From the NCBI GenBank assembly GCA_963730555.1, contig CAVSSS010000004.1:62001-126000 (forward strand): DNA of 64,000 nt. The letters run 5' to 3'. The first letter of the stretch is position 1; each line of letters starts with the position of its first letter. The translations under genes were made by a program, and so were the position numbers. The notes below the pieces were generated by a model. It searched no databases and was not told the DNA's origin. It saw only the letters and a list, made by a program, of their open reading frames with translations. Positions 53,686 through 62,314 of the stretch are shown here, piece by piece. The DNA is from Roseiarcus sp963730555 (GTDB lineage: Bacteria; Pseudomonadota; Alphaproteobacteria; Rhizobiales; Beijerinckiaceae).

Positions 53686-54747
53686 ATGGCGTCGGTCGAC
53701 GTTGTCAACGCACGCAAGGCTTATGGTGGCGTCGAAGTCATTCATGGCGTCTCGTTATCGATCGCCGACGGGGAATTTGTGACCCTCGTAGGGCCGTCCG
53801 GCTGCGGGAAATCCACGCTTCTGCGAATGATCGCCGGTCTCGAGTTGATCACGGAGGGAAAGGTCAAGATCGGTCCGCGAGTGGTCAACAACTTGGCGCC
53901 CAGAGACCGCGACATCGCGATGGTCTTCCAAAATTACGCGCTCTACCCGCACAAAACTGTCGAACAGAACATGAGTTTCGGGCTCAAACTGCGCAATACG
54001 CCAAAAGACGAGATTCAGTCGCGCGTTAAGCGGGCCGCCGATATTCTCCATGTCGCCCCTTATCTTTCGCGCTACCCCCGACAATTGTCCGGCGGGCAAA
54101 GGCAGCGTGTCGCGATGGGTCGGGCGATCGTGCGCGATCCGCAGGTCTTTCTGTTCGACGAACCGCTCTCCAACCTCGACGCTCAGTTGCGTGTGCAGAT
54201 GCGGGCCGAAATCAAGGAATTGCATCAGCGCCTGAAGACCACGACCATCTATGTCACGCACGACCAGATCGAAGCCATGACCATGGCGGATCGAATCGTG
54301 GTCATGCGCGACGGCGTCGTCGAGCAGATGGGCGCTCCGCTCGAGCTCTACGATCGGCCCCTGACTTTGTTCGTCGCGAGCTTTATCGGTTCCCCATCGA
54401 TGAATTTGCTCAAAGGGTCTGTAACCGTCAACGGCAAGCCTGCTTTCGTGACCGAGGGCGGCGTCGAGTTGCCGCTCAAGTCGGCGCCGAGCAACATTGA
54501 CGGACGCCCCTGCATTTATGGGATTCGGCCAGAGCACTTGGCCATTGGCGGCGACTTCAAGGCCGAGGTTTCGGTGGTCGAGCCTACCGGCTCGGAAACC
54601 CAAGTCTTTGCCAAGGTCGGAGGCCACCCGATCGTTACCGTCCTCCGTGACCGCATATCGGCTCAGCCAGGCGAGACCATGCTGCTCTCGCCAAATTTGG
54701 ATGCGGTCCACCTGTTCGACGCCGAAAGCGGCAAGCGGCTGCAATAG
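53686..54747 (+). CDS. ABC transporter ATPase (MalK/UgpC type)
   Basis: This is the 353-residue ATPase of a carbohydrate importer. Walker A is GPSGCGKST, the signature is LSGGQRQRVAMGRAIV, Walker B is VFLFDEPLSNLD and the switch is IYVTHDQ. The C-terminal OB-like regulatory domain (FIGSPSMNLLKGSVTVNGKP onward, ending in a TOBE-type region) marks the MalK/UgpC subgroup. I take the ATG at 53686 (MASVDVVNARKAYGG) with an AGGAG site. It leads the plus-strand half of the island: ATPase, creatininase-like enzyme, binding protein, two permeases, M42, FGGY kinase. Confidence 0.96.
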   Translation: MASVDVVNARKAYGGVEVIHGVSLSIADGEFVTLVGPSGCGKSTLLRMIAGLELITEGKVKIGPRVVNNLAPRDRDIAMVFQNYALYPHKTVEQNMSFGLKLRNTPKDEIQSRVKRAADILHVAPYLSRYPRQLSGGQRQRVAMGRAIVRDPQVFLFDEPLSNLDAQLRVQMRAEIKELHQRLKTTTIYVTHDQIEAMTMADRIVVMRDGVVEQMGAPLELYDRPLTLFVASFIGSPSMNLLKGSVTVNGKPAFVTEGGVELPLKSAPSNIDGRPCIYGIRPEHLAIGGDFKAEVSVVEPTGSETQVFAKVGGHPIVTVLRDRISAQPGETMLLSPNLDAVHLFDAESGKRLQ

Positions 54748-54773
54748 CTGCGGCGGACATCACCGGGGGCCTC

Positions 54774-55543
54774 ATGCGTTACGAATTGATGCTGCCGCAT
54801 CAGATTCGCGCGGCCATTGACAGCCATTGGCCCGTCGTCTTGGCCGTAGGCGTGCTCGAATACCATGGCGAGCACATGGCGGTCGGGATGGACACGCTCG
54901 CCGTAACCGGGTGCCTCGAGATCCTGGAAAAGGAGGCAGACCTCGTCATCCTGCCGCCCTTTTATTATGGCGCGGCGAGGTACGCCGTCGAACCACCGGA
55001 GCGCAAAGGCACGCTCCACGTCGTCGCCGAGGCGGTCACACCCCTCGCCAAGGCGATGTTCACCGGGCTCCTGCGGATCGGCTTCCGAAACATTCACCTC
55101 GTCATCCATCATCAGACCGAGAACTTCGCAGCCGGCATGCCGACCGACCTCGCCTTCAAGTTGGCGGCCCGGCAGGCGATCTTCGCTTTTCTCGAGGGGG
55201 AGCGCGGAGAGGGATGGTGGGGCGCGAAGTCGATGGCTGACTATTATGAGCGACAGTCGACCGGCGATGACCCGTTCAACTGGATCAAGGCGCACCCTCT
55301 CATGCCCGCTTCGGTTATGGAGGGTTACCCATACGATCACGCTGGTCTGGGCGAGACCTCGCTGCTGATGGCGCTGCTCCCGAAGGAGTGGACAAGTCGC
55401 GGATCTCGGAGGACGAATGGTATTCCCGGTCCGCGCGCGAGGCGACCAGAGAGCTTGGGATCCAAGGACGCAACCGCATCCTCACGCACTTGCGCCGAGC
55501 CCTTGGCGTCGAGCGGGCAAATGCCCAAAGCGCGGGTAATTGA
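54774..55543 (+). CDS. Creatininase-family amidohydrolase-like protein, single frameshift
   Basis: Metal ligands expected for the fold are visible: Glu 29, His 31, His 34 and Asp 40 in GVLEYHGEHMAVGMD, and Glu 194 in AGLGETSLLMA. His 112 and 113 fall in IHHQTENFAAGMPTDLAFKL. The frame shifts at about 55,380 by a missing base in a C run. The family tail continues in the corrected frame as PEGVDKSRISEDEWYSRSAR to a stop at 55,541-55,543. The family includes creatininase, MftE and, in inositol catabolism, a hydrolase of diketo-inositol (IolN). The context favours a sugar or polyol intermediate as substrate (inference). Confidence 0.85.
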
Positions 55544-55666
55544 CTTTGCTGAAAAACGCACGCTTAAGTCTTCGAACTTGCGCTAGCCGCGCCCGTGGGT
55601 GAATGCACGCGCGGCGCCGTACTGGTCCGGAGTTGCTTAAGTCGGCGCAAGAGGGAGGAACAATCC

Positions 55667-57331
55667 ATGCGGGTCCACGTCTACGAAATGCTCATGGCGA
55701 TGCAGAGAAGCCGGCGCGATGTCCTGAAAGGGGCGGCCGGCGCCGCCGCGCTGGCCACGAGCTCGTCCGTCCTGTCGTCCACGCCGTCCTTCGCGGAAGA
55801 CAGCGTCGTCGCTCAGATCATGAAAATCCCCGGCGCCGGCAATGGATCGCCAACCGACGCCGACTGGCAGAAGGTCGGGGCGCTCTGTCTCGGGCCGACC
55901 AAGGCTAATGTGAAGCAGGGCGAATTCGCCGGCGTCAATTTCTCCTTCATGGGACTCAACAACCAGAACCTCCACAACTTCCTGTTCCGCGGTTTCCTGA
56001 AGCCGTGGGAAGCTTACACGGGCGCCTCGATCAAGTGGATCGACCTGGCGCAGGCCGATTATAACGCAAGGCTCCAGCAGTCGATCGCGACCGGCACCGC
56101 CGACTTCGACATCATCGAGATGGGCGCGCCGTTCGAAGGCGATATGGGCGTCAAGGACTTGCTCTCTGAGATGCCCGACTGGGTGATGAAGCAGGTCGAT
56201 TTCGACGACTACGTCAATTACCTCAAGCCGCCGGTTGGCACCTGGAACGGCAAGATCCATCGCACCTGCATCGACAGCGACTGCCACACGATGAACAGAC
56301 GCACCGACGTTTTCGGCGATTCCGATCTCGCCAAGCAGTGGGCGGACTGGAAGGACAACGCCGGCTTGAAGGACTGGGGTCCGCCGAAGACGTGGGCGCA
56401 GGTTCAGCAGGTCACCAAGTTCCTGAAAGGCAAGAAGGTCAAGGGCAAGGAGGTCTATGGTTTCCTCGACCAGCCGAAGCCGTGGGGCGGGTTCCAGTTC
56501 TATTTCACCGCGAGCCGCGCGACGGCCTACGCGAAATATCCGGGCGAGAAGAACTGGATGTTCGACGAGAACATGAAGCCGCTGGTCAATAACCCGGCCT
56601 GGGTGCGCGCTATCCAGGACGTCGTCGACCTCCTTCCCTACGAGCCCGCCGACCAGATCAACGCGGATCCCGGAACGTCGGCATTCCAGCAGTTCCTGAC
56701 CGGCACGGGCTCCCTGCTCGAGTGGTGGGGTGATATCGGCACCGTCGCGAAGACCAGCGACACGGCGACGATCGGGGACGTGCTCGATTTCGACATCCTG
56801 CCCGCGTCCGACGACGTCTATAACTTCCGCAAGGCTCAGTGGGAGAAGCTGCCCACCGGGCCTAACGTCGCCCCCAACATGGCCTATCTTGGCTGGGGCA
56901 TCTATGTGATGAAGACGGTCGACAGCGATGCCAAACGCCACAAGGCCGCGTGGAGCGCGGCCGCACATCTCGGCGGTAAGGATCTGTCGATGTGGACCGC
57001 GGCTTATCCGTCGGGCTTCCAACCCTACCGGAAGAGCCACACCAACCTCGATCTATGGGCGCTGGCCGGCTACGATAAGAAGTACATTGGGTCGTACATG
57101 GACTCACAGTCGACGTCGTACAACCATCCGAACTCCGCGATCGAGCCTCGCATCCCAGGCATCTTCCAGTACTACAGCATTGCCGAGGATGAATTGCAGA
57201 AGACGTTCGCGGGCAAGCAGACGGCGCAGCAGGGCGCCGACAATGTCGCGGTGGCTTGGGACAAGCTGACCGACAAGCTCGGCCGGGAAAACCAGGTGAA
57301 GTACTATCGGATCGCAATGGGCCTTGCCTGA
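55667..57331 (+). CDS. Extracellular solute-binding protein of a carbohydrate ABC importer
   Basis: This 554-residue binding protein has a twin-arginine leader (QRSRRDVLKGAAGAAALATS), consistent with export of a folded protein, as in other proteobacterial sugar-binding proteins of this class. After the leader it has the periplasmic binding fold; visible landmarks are FRGFLKPWEAYTGASIKWID and YNARLQQSIATGTADFDIIE near the start. It is large compared with MalE-type proteins. The ATG at 55667 has GGGAGGAA upstream. The ligand is unknown; being adjacent to two kinases and an HPS/PHI pair makes a pentose, hexose or polyol likely. Confidence 0.92.
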   Translation: MRVHVYEMLMAMQRSRRDVLKGAAGAAALATSSSVLSSTPSFAEDSVVAQIMKIPGAGNGSPTDADWQKVGALCLGPTKANVKQGEFAGVNFSFMGLNNQNLHNFLFRGFLKPWEAYTGASIKWIDLAQADYNARLQQSIATGTADFDIIEMGAPFEGDMGVKDLLSEMPDWVMKQVDFDDYVNYLKPPVGTWNGKIHRTCIDSDCHTMNRRTDVFGDSDLAKQWADWKDNAGLKDWGPPKTWAQVQQVTKFLKGKKVKGKEVYGFLDQPKPWGGFQFYFTASRATAYAKYPGEKNWMFDENMKPLVNNPAWVRAIQDVVDLLPYEPADQINADPGTSAFQQFLTGTGSLLEWWGDIGTVAKTSDTATIGDVLDFDILPASDDVYNFRKAQWEKLPTGPNVAPNMAYLGWGIYVMKTVDSDAKRHKAAWSAAAHLGGKDLSMWTAAYPSGFQPYRKSHTNLDLWALAGYDKKYIGSYMDSQSTSYNHPNSAIEPRIPGIFQYYSIAEDELQKTFAGKQTAQQGADNVAVAWDKLTDKLGRENQVKYYRIAMGLA

Positions 57332-57442
57332 GCAAGCGCTTCTCTCTCGAGAGATCGGGCGTCGGCGGCGGAGAACGCGCTGCCGGGGACCGACTGCGTG
57401 CGCGGCCGTGCGCCTTCTTGGCGCCAAAACGGACGTCCCGCT

Positions 57443-58540
57443 ATGAGCAGCGGCAAACTCGAGGCGGTGCACGAAGGCGTCCCGCTTGGGCAGGCGTCGC
57501 TCGGCGCCTGGATCTTTCGTCTCGCATCAGTATTGCTCATTGGAATCGCCGCTCTGCAACTTGCCGGGGCGCTCGGCCTCGTCTCGTTACCGTTCGTCGA
57601 CTGGCGCCCAACGCTCTATGTCTTCGTGCTCTGGGCCGTGGCGCTCGGCGCAAGCCAAGTTCTCCGGCATGGCGAAGCCGGCAAGCAAACGCTGTTCGTC
57701 CTCCCCGCCTTGTTGTTCACCGCGGCGATGGTGATCTTTCCCACCATTTTCGGACTCTACATCGCCTTCACCGACTGGAACCTCAACGCGCAGTCCGGCC
57801 ATCATTTCAATGGTCTCAACAATCTGCGCACGCTGTGGGGCGATTCCTATTTTTGGAACGCGCTCGGCAACATGGTCTTCTACGTGTTGACGGTGCTCGT
57901 TCAGTACGTGATCGCCTTTGGCCTTGCCTTGCTGCTGAACGCCGACATTCGCGCCCGCAAGTTCTTCCGCATAGCGTTCCTTCTGCCTTTCATGCTGAGC
58001 CCGGTCGCAGTCAGTTGGATGATCGGCAAGTCGTTGATGGAGAACCGCTTCGGGCCTCTCGCCAACTTCGCGAGGTGGCTGGGCTGGGAGAATCCAGCCT
58101 TCTTCACCGACCCCTGGATCGCGAGGACCACCATCATCGCCATGGACGCGTGGGTGTGGATCCCGTTCATGGTGATCCTGCTTCTCGCGGGCCTTCAGGC
58201 GCTGCCGCTTGATGTGAAGGAGGCAGCCAAGGTCGATGGGGCAAACGCATGGCAGTCCTTTTGGGAGATCACATTCCCGCTCATGCTTCCGGTGAGCGTG
58301 ACCGCGATCGTCCTGCGCACCATCTTTGAACTGAAGCTCGCGGACATCGTCATCAACGTGACCGCCGGGGGACCCGGCGGGGCGACGGATACAATATCGA
58401 GCTTCGTCTATCGCGAATATCGGGACCGCTCCAACGTCGGCTATGCGACGATGGTGGCCGAGGTCTATCTCGTCATTATCATTATCTTCATCACGCTTCT
58501 CCTCAAGGTCGCCAACCGCTACATGCAAAAGATGACTTGA
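57443..58540 (+). CDS. Carbohydrate ABC transporter permease 1 (MalF/UgpA type)
   Basis: This membrane permease of 365 residues is longer than usual because two extra N-terminal helices (FRLASVLLIGIAALQLAGAL and TLYVFVLWAVALGASQVLR) precede the normal core of six. The core includes LPALLFTAAMVIFPTIFGLY and the EAA loop EAAKVDGANAWQSFWEITFP that contacts the ATPase. I start at the ATG at 57443 (MSSGKLEAVHEG). The second permease begins 41 bases after its stop. Confidence 0.94.
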   Translation: MSSGKLEAVHEGVPLGQASLGAWIFRLASVLLIGIAALQLAGALGLVSLPFVDWRPTLYVFVLWAVALGASQVLRHGEAGKQTLFVLPALLFTAAMVIFPTIFGLYIAFTDWNLNAQSGHHFNGLNNLRTLWGDSYFWNALGNMVFYVLTVLVQYVIAFGLALLLNADIRARKFFRIAFLLPFMLSPVAVSWMIGKSLMENRFGPLANFARWLGWENPAFFTDPWIARTTIIAMDAWVWIPFMVILLLAGLQALPLDVKEAAKVDGANAWQSFWEITFPLMLPVSVTAIVLRTIFELKLADIVINVTAGGPGGATDTISSFVYREYRDRSNVGYATMVAEVYLVIIIIFITLLLKVANRYMQKMT

Positions 58541-58581
58541 CGGCGTGAGGATCGAAGTTTGGCGCGGCCTGGAGAGACATC

Positions 58582-59520
58582 GTGACGACCGCAATCGCGA
58601 ACTCGGCGGCGGACGAGAGCCAGATTGAAGCTGGATCGCTGGCGTCGTGGGTCGCGCGCTTCGGTGGGAAAACGCTGGTTTACGCGCTGCTCATCCTGTG
58701 GACGTTTATCGCGCTTTTCCCGATCTACTGGACGCTTTCGACCTCGGTGAAGCTCGGACGCGACGTCACCCAGGGCCACCTCATTCCTTGGGTCGACTTC
58801 GCGCCGGCCTGGAAAGGATGGCAGTCGCTCGGGCTTTCCCCCGACACCATCTTCGCCACCTCCAACGTCCGCGATGAGTTCCTGAACAAATTTGTCAACA
58901 GCGTCATCTGCTCAGTCGGCGCCTCAGCCCTCGCAATTGTCATCGGCTCGCTCGCCGCCTACGGGCTCAGCCGCTTCGATTACAAATTTGGCCCGTGGCG
59001 GAATAAGGATATCTCATTCTTCTTCGTCTCGCAGCTCATCCTTCCGCCTGTCGTCCTCGCGCTCCCGTTTCTCGTTCTCTACAAGGAGCTCGCCCTCCTC
59101 GACACCCGCCTCGGCCTCATCCTCGTTTACACGCTCATGGTCCTGCCCATCGTCATCTGGGTGATGCGCGACCAATTCGACACGATCCCTCCGGAGATGG
59201 AGCAGGCGGCGCTGGTGGACGGCTGCACGACCTGGGGCGCGTTCCTCCGTATTGTCGTTCCGATCGCGCTGCCAGGCATGGTTGCGGCCTTCATCCTGTC
59301 GCTCGTTCTCTGCTGGAACGAATATTTCTTCGCTTCGCTCCTGACTGGATTTGACGCGCAGACCCTGCCTGTCATGGTAGCGAGCCAGACGGGCTCGTCC
59401 GGCATCAACTGGTGGACGATCGCGGCGCTTGCGACGGCGGCGATCACGCCGCTTCTCTTGATCGGCATTTTCCTCGAGCGCTACATCGTCATGGGCCTCA
59501 CCGCGGGAGCAGGCAAATAG
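58582..59520 (+). CDS. Carbohydrate ABC transporter permease 2 (MalG/UgpE type)
   Basis: This partner permease of 312 residues has six predicted helices, starting with TLVYALLILWTFIALFPIYW. The EAA loop reads EQAALVDGCTTWGAFLRIVV. It starts with GTG at 58582. Together with the ATPase, binding protein and first permease it forms a full importer. The M42 gene follows within 11 bases. Confidence 0.95.
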   Translation: MTTAIANSAADESQIEAGSLASWVARFGGKTLVYALLILWTFIALFPIYWTLSTSVKLGRDVTQGHLIPWVDFAPAWKGWQSLGLSPDTIFATSNVRDEFLNKFVNSVICSVGASALAIVIGSLAAYGLSRFDYKFGPWRNKDISFFFVSQLILPPVVLALPFLVLYKELALLDTRLGLILVYTLMVLPIVIWVMRDQFDTIPPEMEQAALVDGCTTWGAFLRIVVPIALPGMVAAFILSLVLCWNEYFFASLLTGFDAQTLPVMVASQTGSSGINWWTIAALATAAITPLLLIGIFLERYIVMGLTAGAGK

Positions 59521-59531
59521 CCGAGGATCCC

Positions 59532-60653
59532 GTGTTCGGCGCTTGGGCGTCGCGCGACCGCCTTCGGGCGCTGACGATGGAGCTTATGCTGATCCCCGGC
59601 CTCAGCGGCCATGAAGGCCGGGTGAGGCGGCGCCTCGCCGCCGAAATGGCGGGTTTAGGTCTCTCCCCGACGACCGATCGGCTCGGCAATTTGATCGCGA
59701 CCGCTGAAGGCGACGCAAGCCGGCCAAGCGTGATGCTGTTCGCGCATATGGACCAACTCGGGTTCGTCGTCCGTAAGATCGAGGGGAACGGGTTCCTCCG
59801 GCTCGAGCGCCTCGGCGGCGTCCCCGAACGGGCGCTCGCCGCGCAGGAGCTTCTCATTTGCGTTGGCGAGGGCCGCGACATCCCCGCGATCGTCGGCAAC
59901 AAGAGCCACCACGCGACAAGCCCTGAGGAAAAGTATCGCGTCGTCCCATATCAGGAGATCCTGGTCGACGCTGGTTTCTCGAGCGCCGAAGCCGCCTTGT
60001 CCTTAGGCGTCAAGATCGGGTCGCCCGTTGTCTATGCGCCGAGAGCGTTTACGCTCGCCGGCGGCAGAATAGCCGGAACCTCGGTCGACGATCGCGCTGG
60101 CTGCGCTGTGATCGCGGAGGTCGCGCGGCTTCTCGGGCCCATTCGTCAACGACCCACAATTCATTTCGTTTTCTCGACCCAGGAAGAACACAATCTGCGC
60201 GGCGCCATGGCCGCGGCTCAGGCGCTCAAACCCGACATCGCCATCCAGCTCGATCTCATGCTCGCGACCGACACGCCCGACATGCAGGCCCGGGGCGATC
60301 TCGCCCTTGGCGTCGGCCCGAGCATGAGCCTCTACAGCTTCCATGGGCGCGGCACGTTGAACGGCACGATTCCGCATCCTGCCCTTGTCTCGCTCTTCGA
60401 ACGCGCGGCGAACCATGCCGGCCTCCCGCTGCAGCGCAGCGCTCAAGTGGGCGTGCTCACCGACTCGTCCTATGTGCAGCTTGTCCATCACGGCGTCGCT
60501 GCGATCGAACTCGGCTTCCCCTGCCGTTACACGCATTCGGCTCTCGAGGTCTGCGATCTTTCCGACCTTGTCAGCCTCTCGGCGCTCCTCGTCGCCGGAC
60601 TCTCGAGCATTGAGGCCGACTTCAGCCTCAATCGCGACGACTATCCGGAATGA
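59532..60653 (+). CDS. M42-family metallopeptidase-like protein
   Basis: This 373-residue protein has the M42 (aminopeptidase/FrvX-type) dinuclear metal site: LFAHMDQLG (His 72, Asp 74), GTSVDDRAGC (bridging Asp), FSTQEEHNLRG (Glu pair) and CRYTHSALE (His). I start at the GTG at 59532 behind GAGGA; the frame is open upstream into the permease. M42 members in sugar operons (FrvX) have uncertain roles, and some act on glycosides or peptides. It probably acts on a substrate or intermediate of this pathway (inference). Its stop overlaps the FGGY kinase ATG (ATGA). Confidence 0.88.
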   Translation: MFGAWASRDRLRALTMELMLIPGLSGHEGRVRRRLAAEMAGLGLSPTTDRLGNLIATAEGDASRPSVMLFAHMDQLGFVVRKIEGNGFLRLERLGGVPERALAAQELLICVGEGRDIPAIVGNKSHHATSPEEKYRVVPYQEILVDAGFSSAEAALSLGVKIGSPVVYAPRAFTLAGGRIAGTSVDDRAGCAVIAEVARLLGPIRQRPTIHFVFSTQEEHNLRGAMAAAQALKPDIAIQLDLMLATDTPDMQARGDLALGVGPSMSLYSFHGRGTLNGTIPHPALVSLFERAANHAGLPLQRSAQVGVLTDSSYVQLVHHGVAAIELGFPCRYTHSALEVCDLSDLVSLSALLVAGLSSIEADFSLNRDDYPE

Positions 60654-62152
60654 ACGCCACTCTCGGCATTGACATCGGGACCTATGAATTGAAGGGGGTG
60701 CTCGTCGACCGCGACGGCCGGGTGTTGGCGAGCGCCGCTCGCCCGCACGAACTCATCGTGCCGCGCGCGGGCTGGGCTGAGCATCGCGCCGATGAAGACT
60801 GGTGGGCCGACTTCGCCTGGCTCAGTCAAAAACTGCTTGCTGACAGCGGGCTTGACGCTTCGGAGGTGAAGGCCGTCGGCGCGAGCGCGATCGGCCCGTG
60901 CATGCTGCCCGTCGACGCCGAAGGCGCGCCGCTCATGAACGCCGTGCTTTACGGGGTGGACACTCGCGCCGCCCGCGAGATCGAGGATCTGACCGCAGGC
61001 ATCGGCGCCGACCGCATCCTCTCGTTCGGCGGCAACGCGCTGACCTCGCAGGCCATCGGCCCGAAAATCCTCTGGCTCAAGCGCAACCGCCCGGAGATTT
61101 ACACGAACGCACGCATGTTCCTGAATTCGACGTCGTTCCTTGTCCATCGGCTGACCGGGCGCTTCGTGACCGACCATTACAGCGCTTCGAGCGTCGCGCC
61201 GCTCTACGACATCGAACAGCAAACATGGAGCGACGCGCTCGCGCCGGACATCTCGGAGCTCGAGCGCTTGCCGGAGATCGCCTGGACGACGGAAATCGCT
61301 GGAATGGTCACCCGCCGCGCCGCCGAGGAAACCGGGCTCGCGCCTGGGACGCCGGTGATCGTCGGGACGATCGACGCGGCGGCCGAGGCGATCAGCGTCG
61401 GCGTCCTTGATCCTGGCGAACTGATGTTGATGTATGGCTCGACCATCTTCACGATTCGGATCGGCTCCGAGCGCATCCGGGACCCGCGGCTCTGGCATGC
61501 GCCGTGGCTCTTCGCCGATCAACACGCCTCTATGGCTGGTCTTGCGACCAGCGGCACGCTCACCCATTGGTTTGCCGAACAGCTTGCGCGAGACTTGAGC
61601 CCAGAGGCGGCGATGGCCGCGCTGGCGGCGGAAGCCGCGACGTCCCGGCCGGGCGCCAACGGACTCGTTTTTCTCCCCTATTTCTCGGGTGAAAGGACGC
61701 CGATTCACGACCCGAACGCCAAAGGCGCGATCGTCGGCCTCACGCTGGCTCATACGCGGGCGGACATCTACAGGGCGGCTCTCGAGGGGATCGCCTTCGC
61801 GACCAACCATATCTTCGATACTTACGCCGAGGCCGGAGCGCCGCCTTCGAGGATCGTGGCTGTAGGCGGAGGACTGCGCAACCGGATCTGGACCCAGGCC
61901 ACGTCCGATGTCTCTGGGCTAAGACAGGAGGCGCGAGAGATCAGCATCGGCGCTTCCTACGGCGACGCCTTTCTCGCAAGGCATGCGCTCGGCGACGTCT
62001 CCAAATCGGCGATCAAACAGTGGAACCCGGCTGCGTTCACAATCGAGCCTGATCCGCGCAACGCGCGCCTTTACGAAAAGCGCTACGCGACCTTCCGCGA
62101 GCTTTACCCGCGCACCCGCGACACCATGGCGAAGCTCGGCGCCGCGGATTAG
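60650..62152 (+). CDS. FGGY-family carbohydrate kinase
   Basis: This 500-residue FGGY kinase starts with GIDIGTYELKGVLVDRDGRV (ATPase-fold phosphate loop) and contains the family C-terminal motif in AVGGGLRNRIWTQATSDVSG. LPYFSGERTPIHDPNAKG is the conserved FGGY signature region. Substrates in the family include xylulose, ribulose, glycerol, erythritol and gluconate; the closest kind cannot be fixed by eye, though the GERTP motif is common in xylulokinase-like members. It is the last gene of the plus-strand operon. Together with the ribokinase it gives the island two sugar kinases. Confidence 0.93.
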   Translation: MNATLGIDIGTYELKGVLVDRDGRVLASAARPHELIVPRAGWAEHRADEDWWADFAWLSQKLLADSGLDASEVKAVGASAIGPCMLPVDAEGAPLMNAVLYGVDTRAAREIEDLTAGIGADRILSFGGNALTSQAIGPKILWLKRNRPEIYTNARMFLNSTSFLVHRLTGRFVTDHYSASSVAPLYDIEQQTWSDALAPDISELERLPEIAWTTEIAGMVTRRAAEETGLAPGTPVIVGTIDAAAEAISVGVLDPGELMLMYGSTIFTIRIGSERIRDPRLWHAPWLFADQHASMAGLATSGTLTHWFAEQLARDLSPEAAMAALAAEAATSRPGANGLVFLPYFSGERTPIHDPNAKGAIVGLTLAHTRADIYRAALEGIAFATNHIFDTYAEAGAPPSRIVAVGGGLRNRIWTQATSDVSGLRQEAREISIGASYGDAFLARHALGDVSKSAIKQWNPAAFTIEPDPRNARLYEKRYATFRELYPRTRDTMAKLGAAD

Positions 62153-62191
62153 GTGAGAACATGCGGCGCTCAGGTTGCGCATGCATGGTGT

Positions 62192-62294
62192 CGTCATTGC
62201 GAGGAGCAAAGCGACGAAGCAAATCCAGGGATCATAGGGCGCCGCAGTCGGCGCTGGATTGCCACGTCGGCCTGCGGCCTCCTCGCGATGACGA
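62192..62294. repeat. Dispersed palindromic repeat, copy 3
   Basis: The block opens CGTCATTGCGAGGAGCAAAG and closes CCTCCTCGCGATGACG, with a central inverted GCGCCGCAGTCGGCGC hairpin. It matches copies at 31,311 and 49,105. It lies just after the FGGY kinase and could serve as its terminator. Confidence 0.65.
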
Positions 62295-62314
62295 TTCGAT
62301 CCGAAGGCAGCGTT

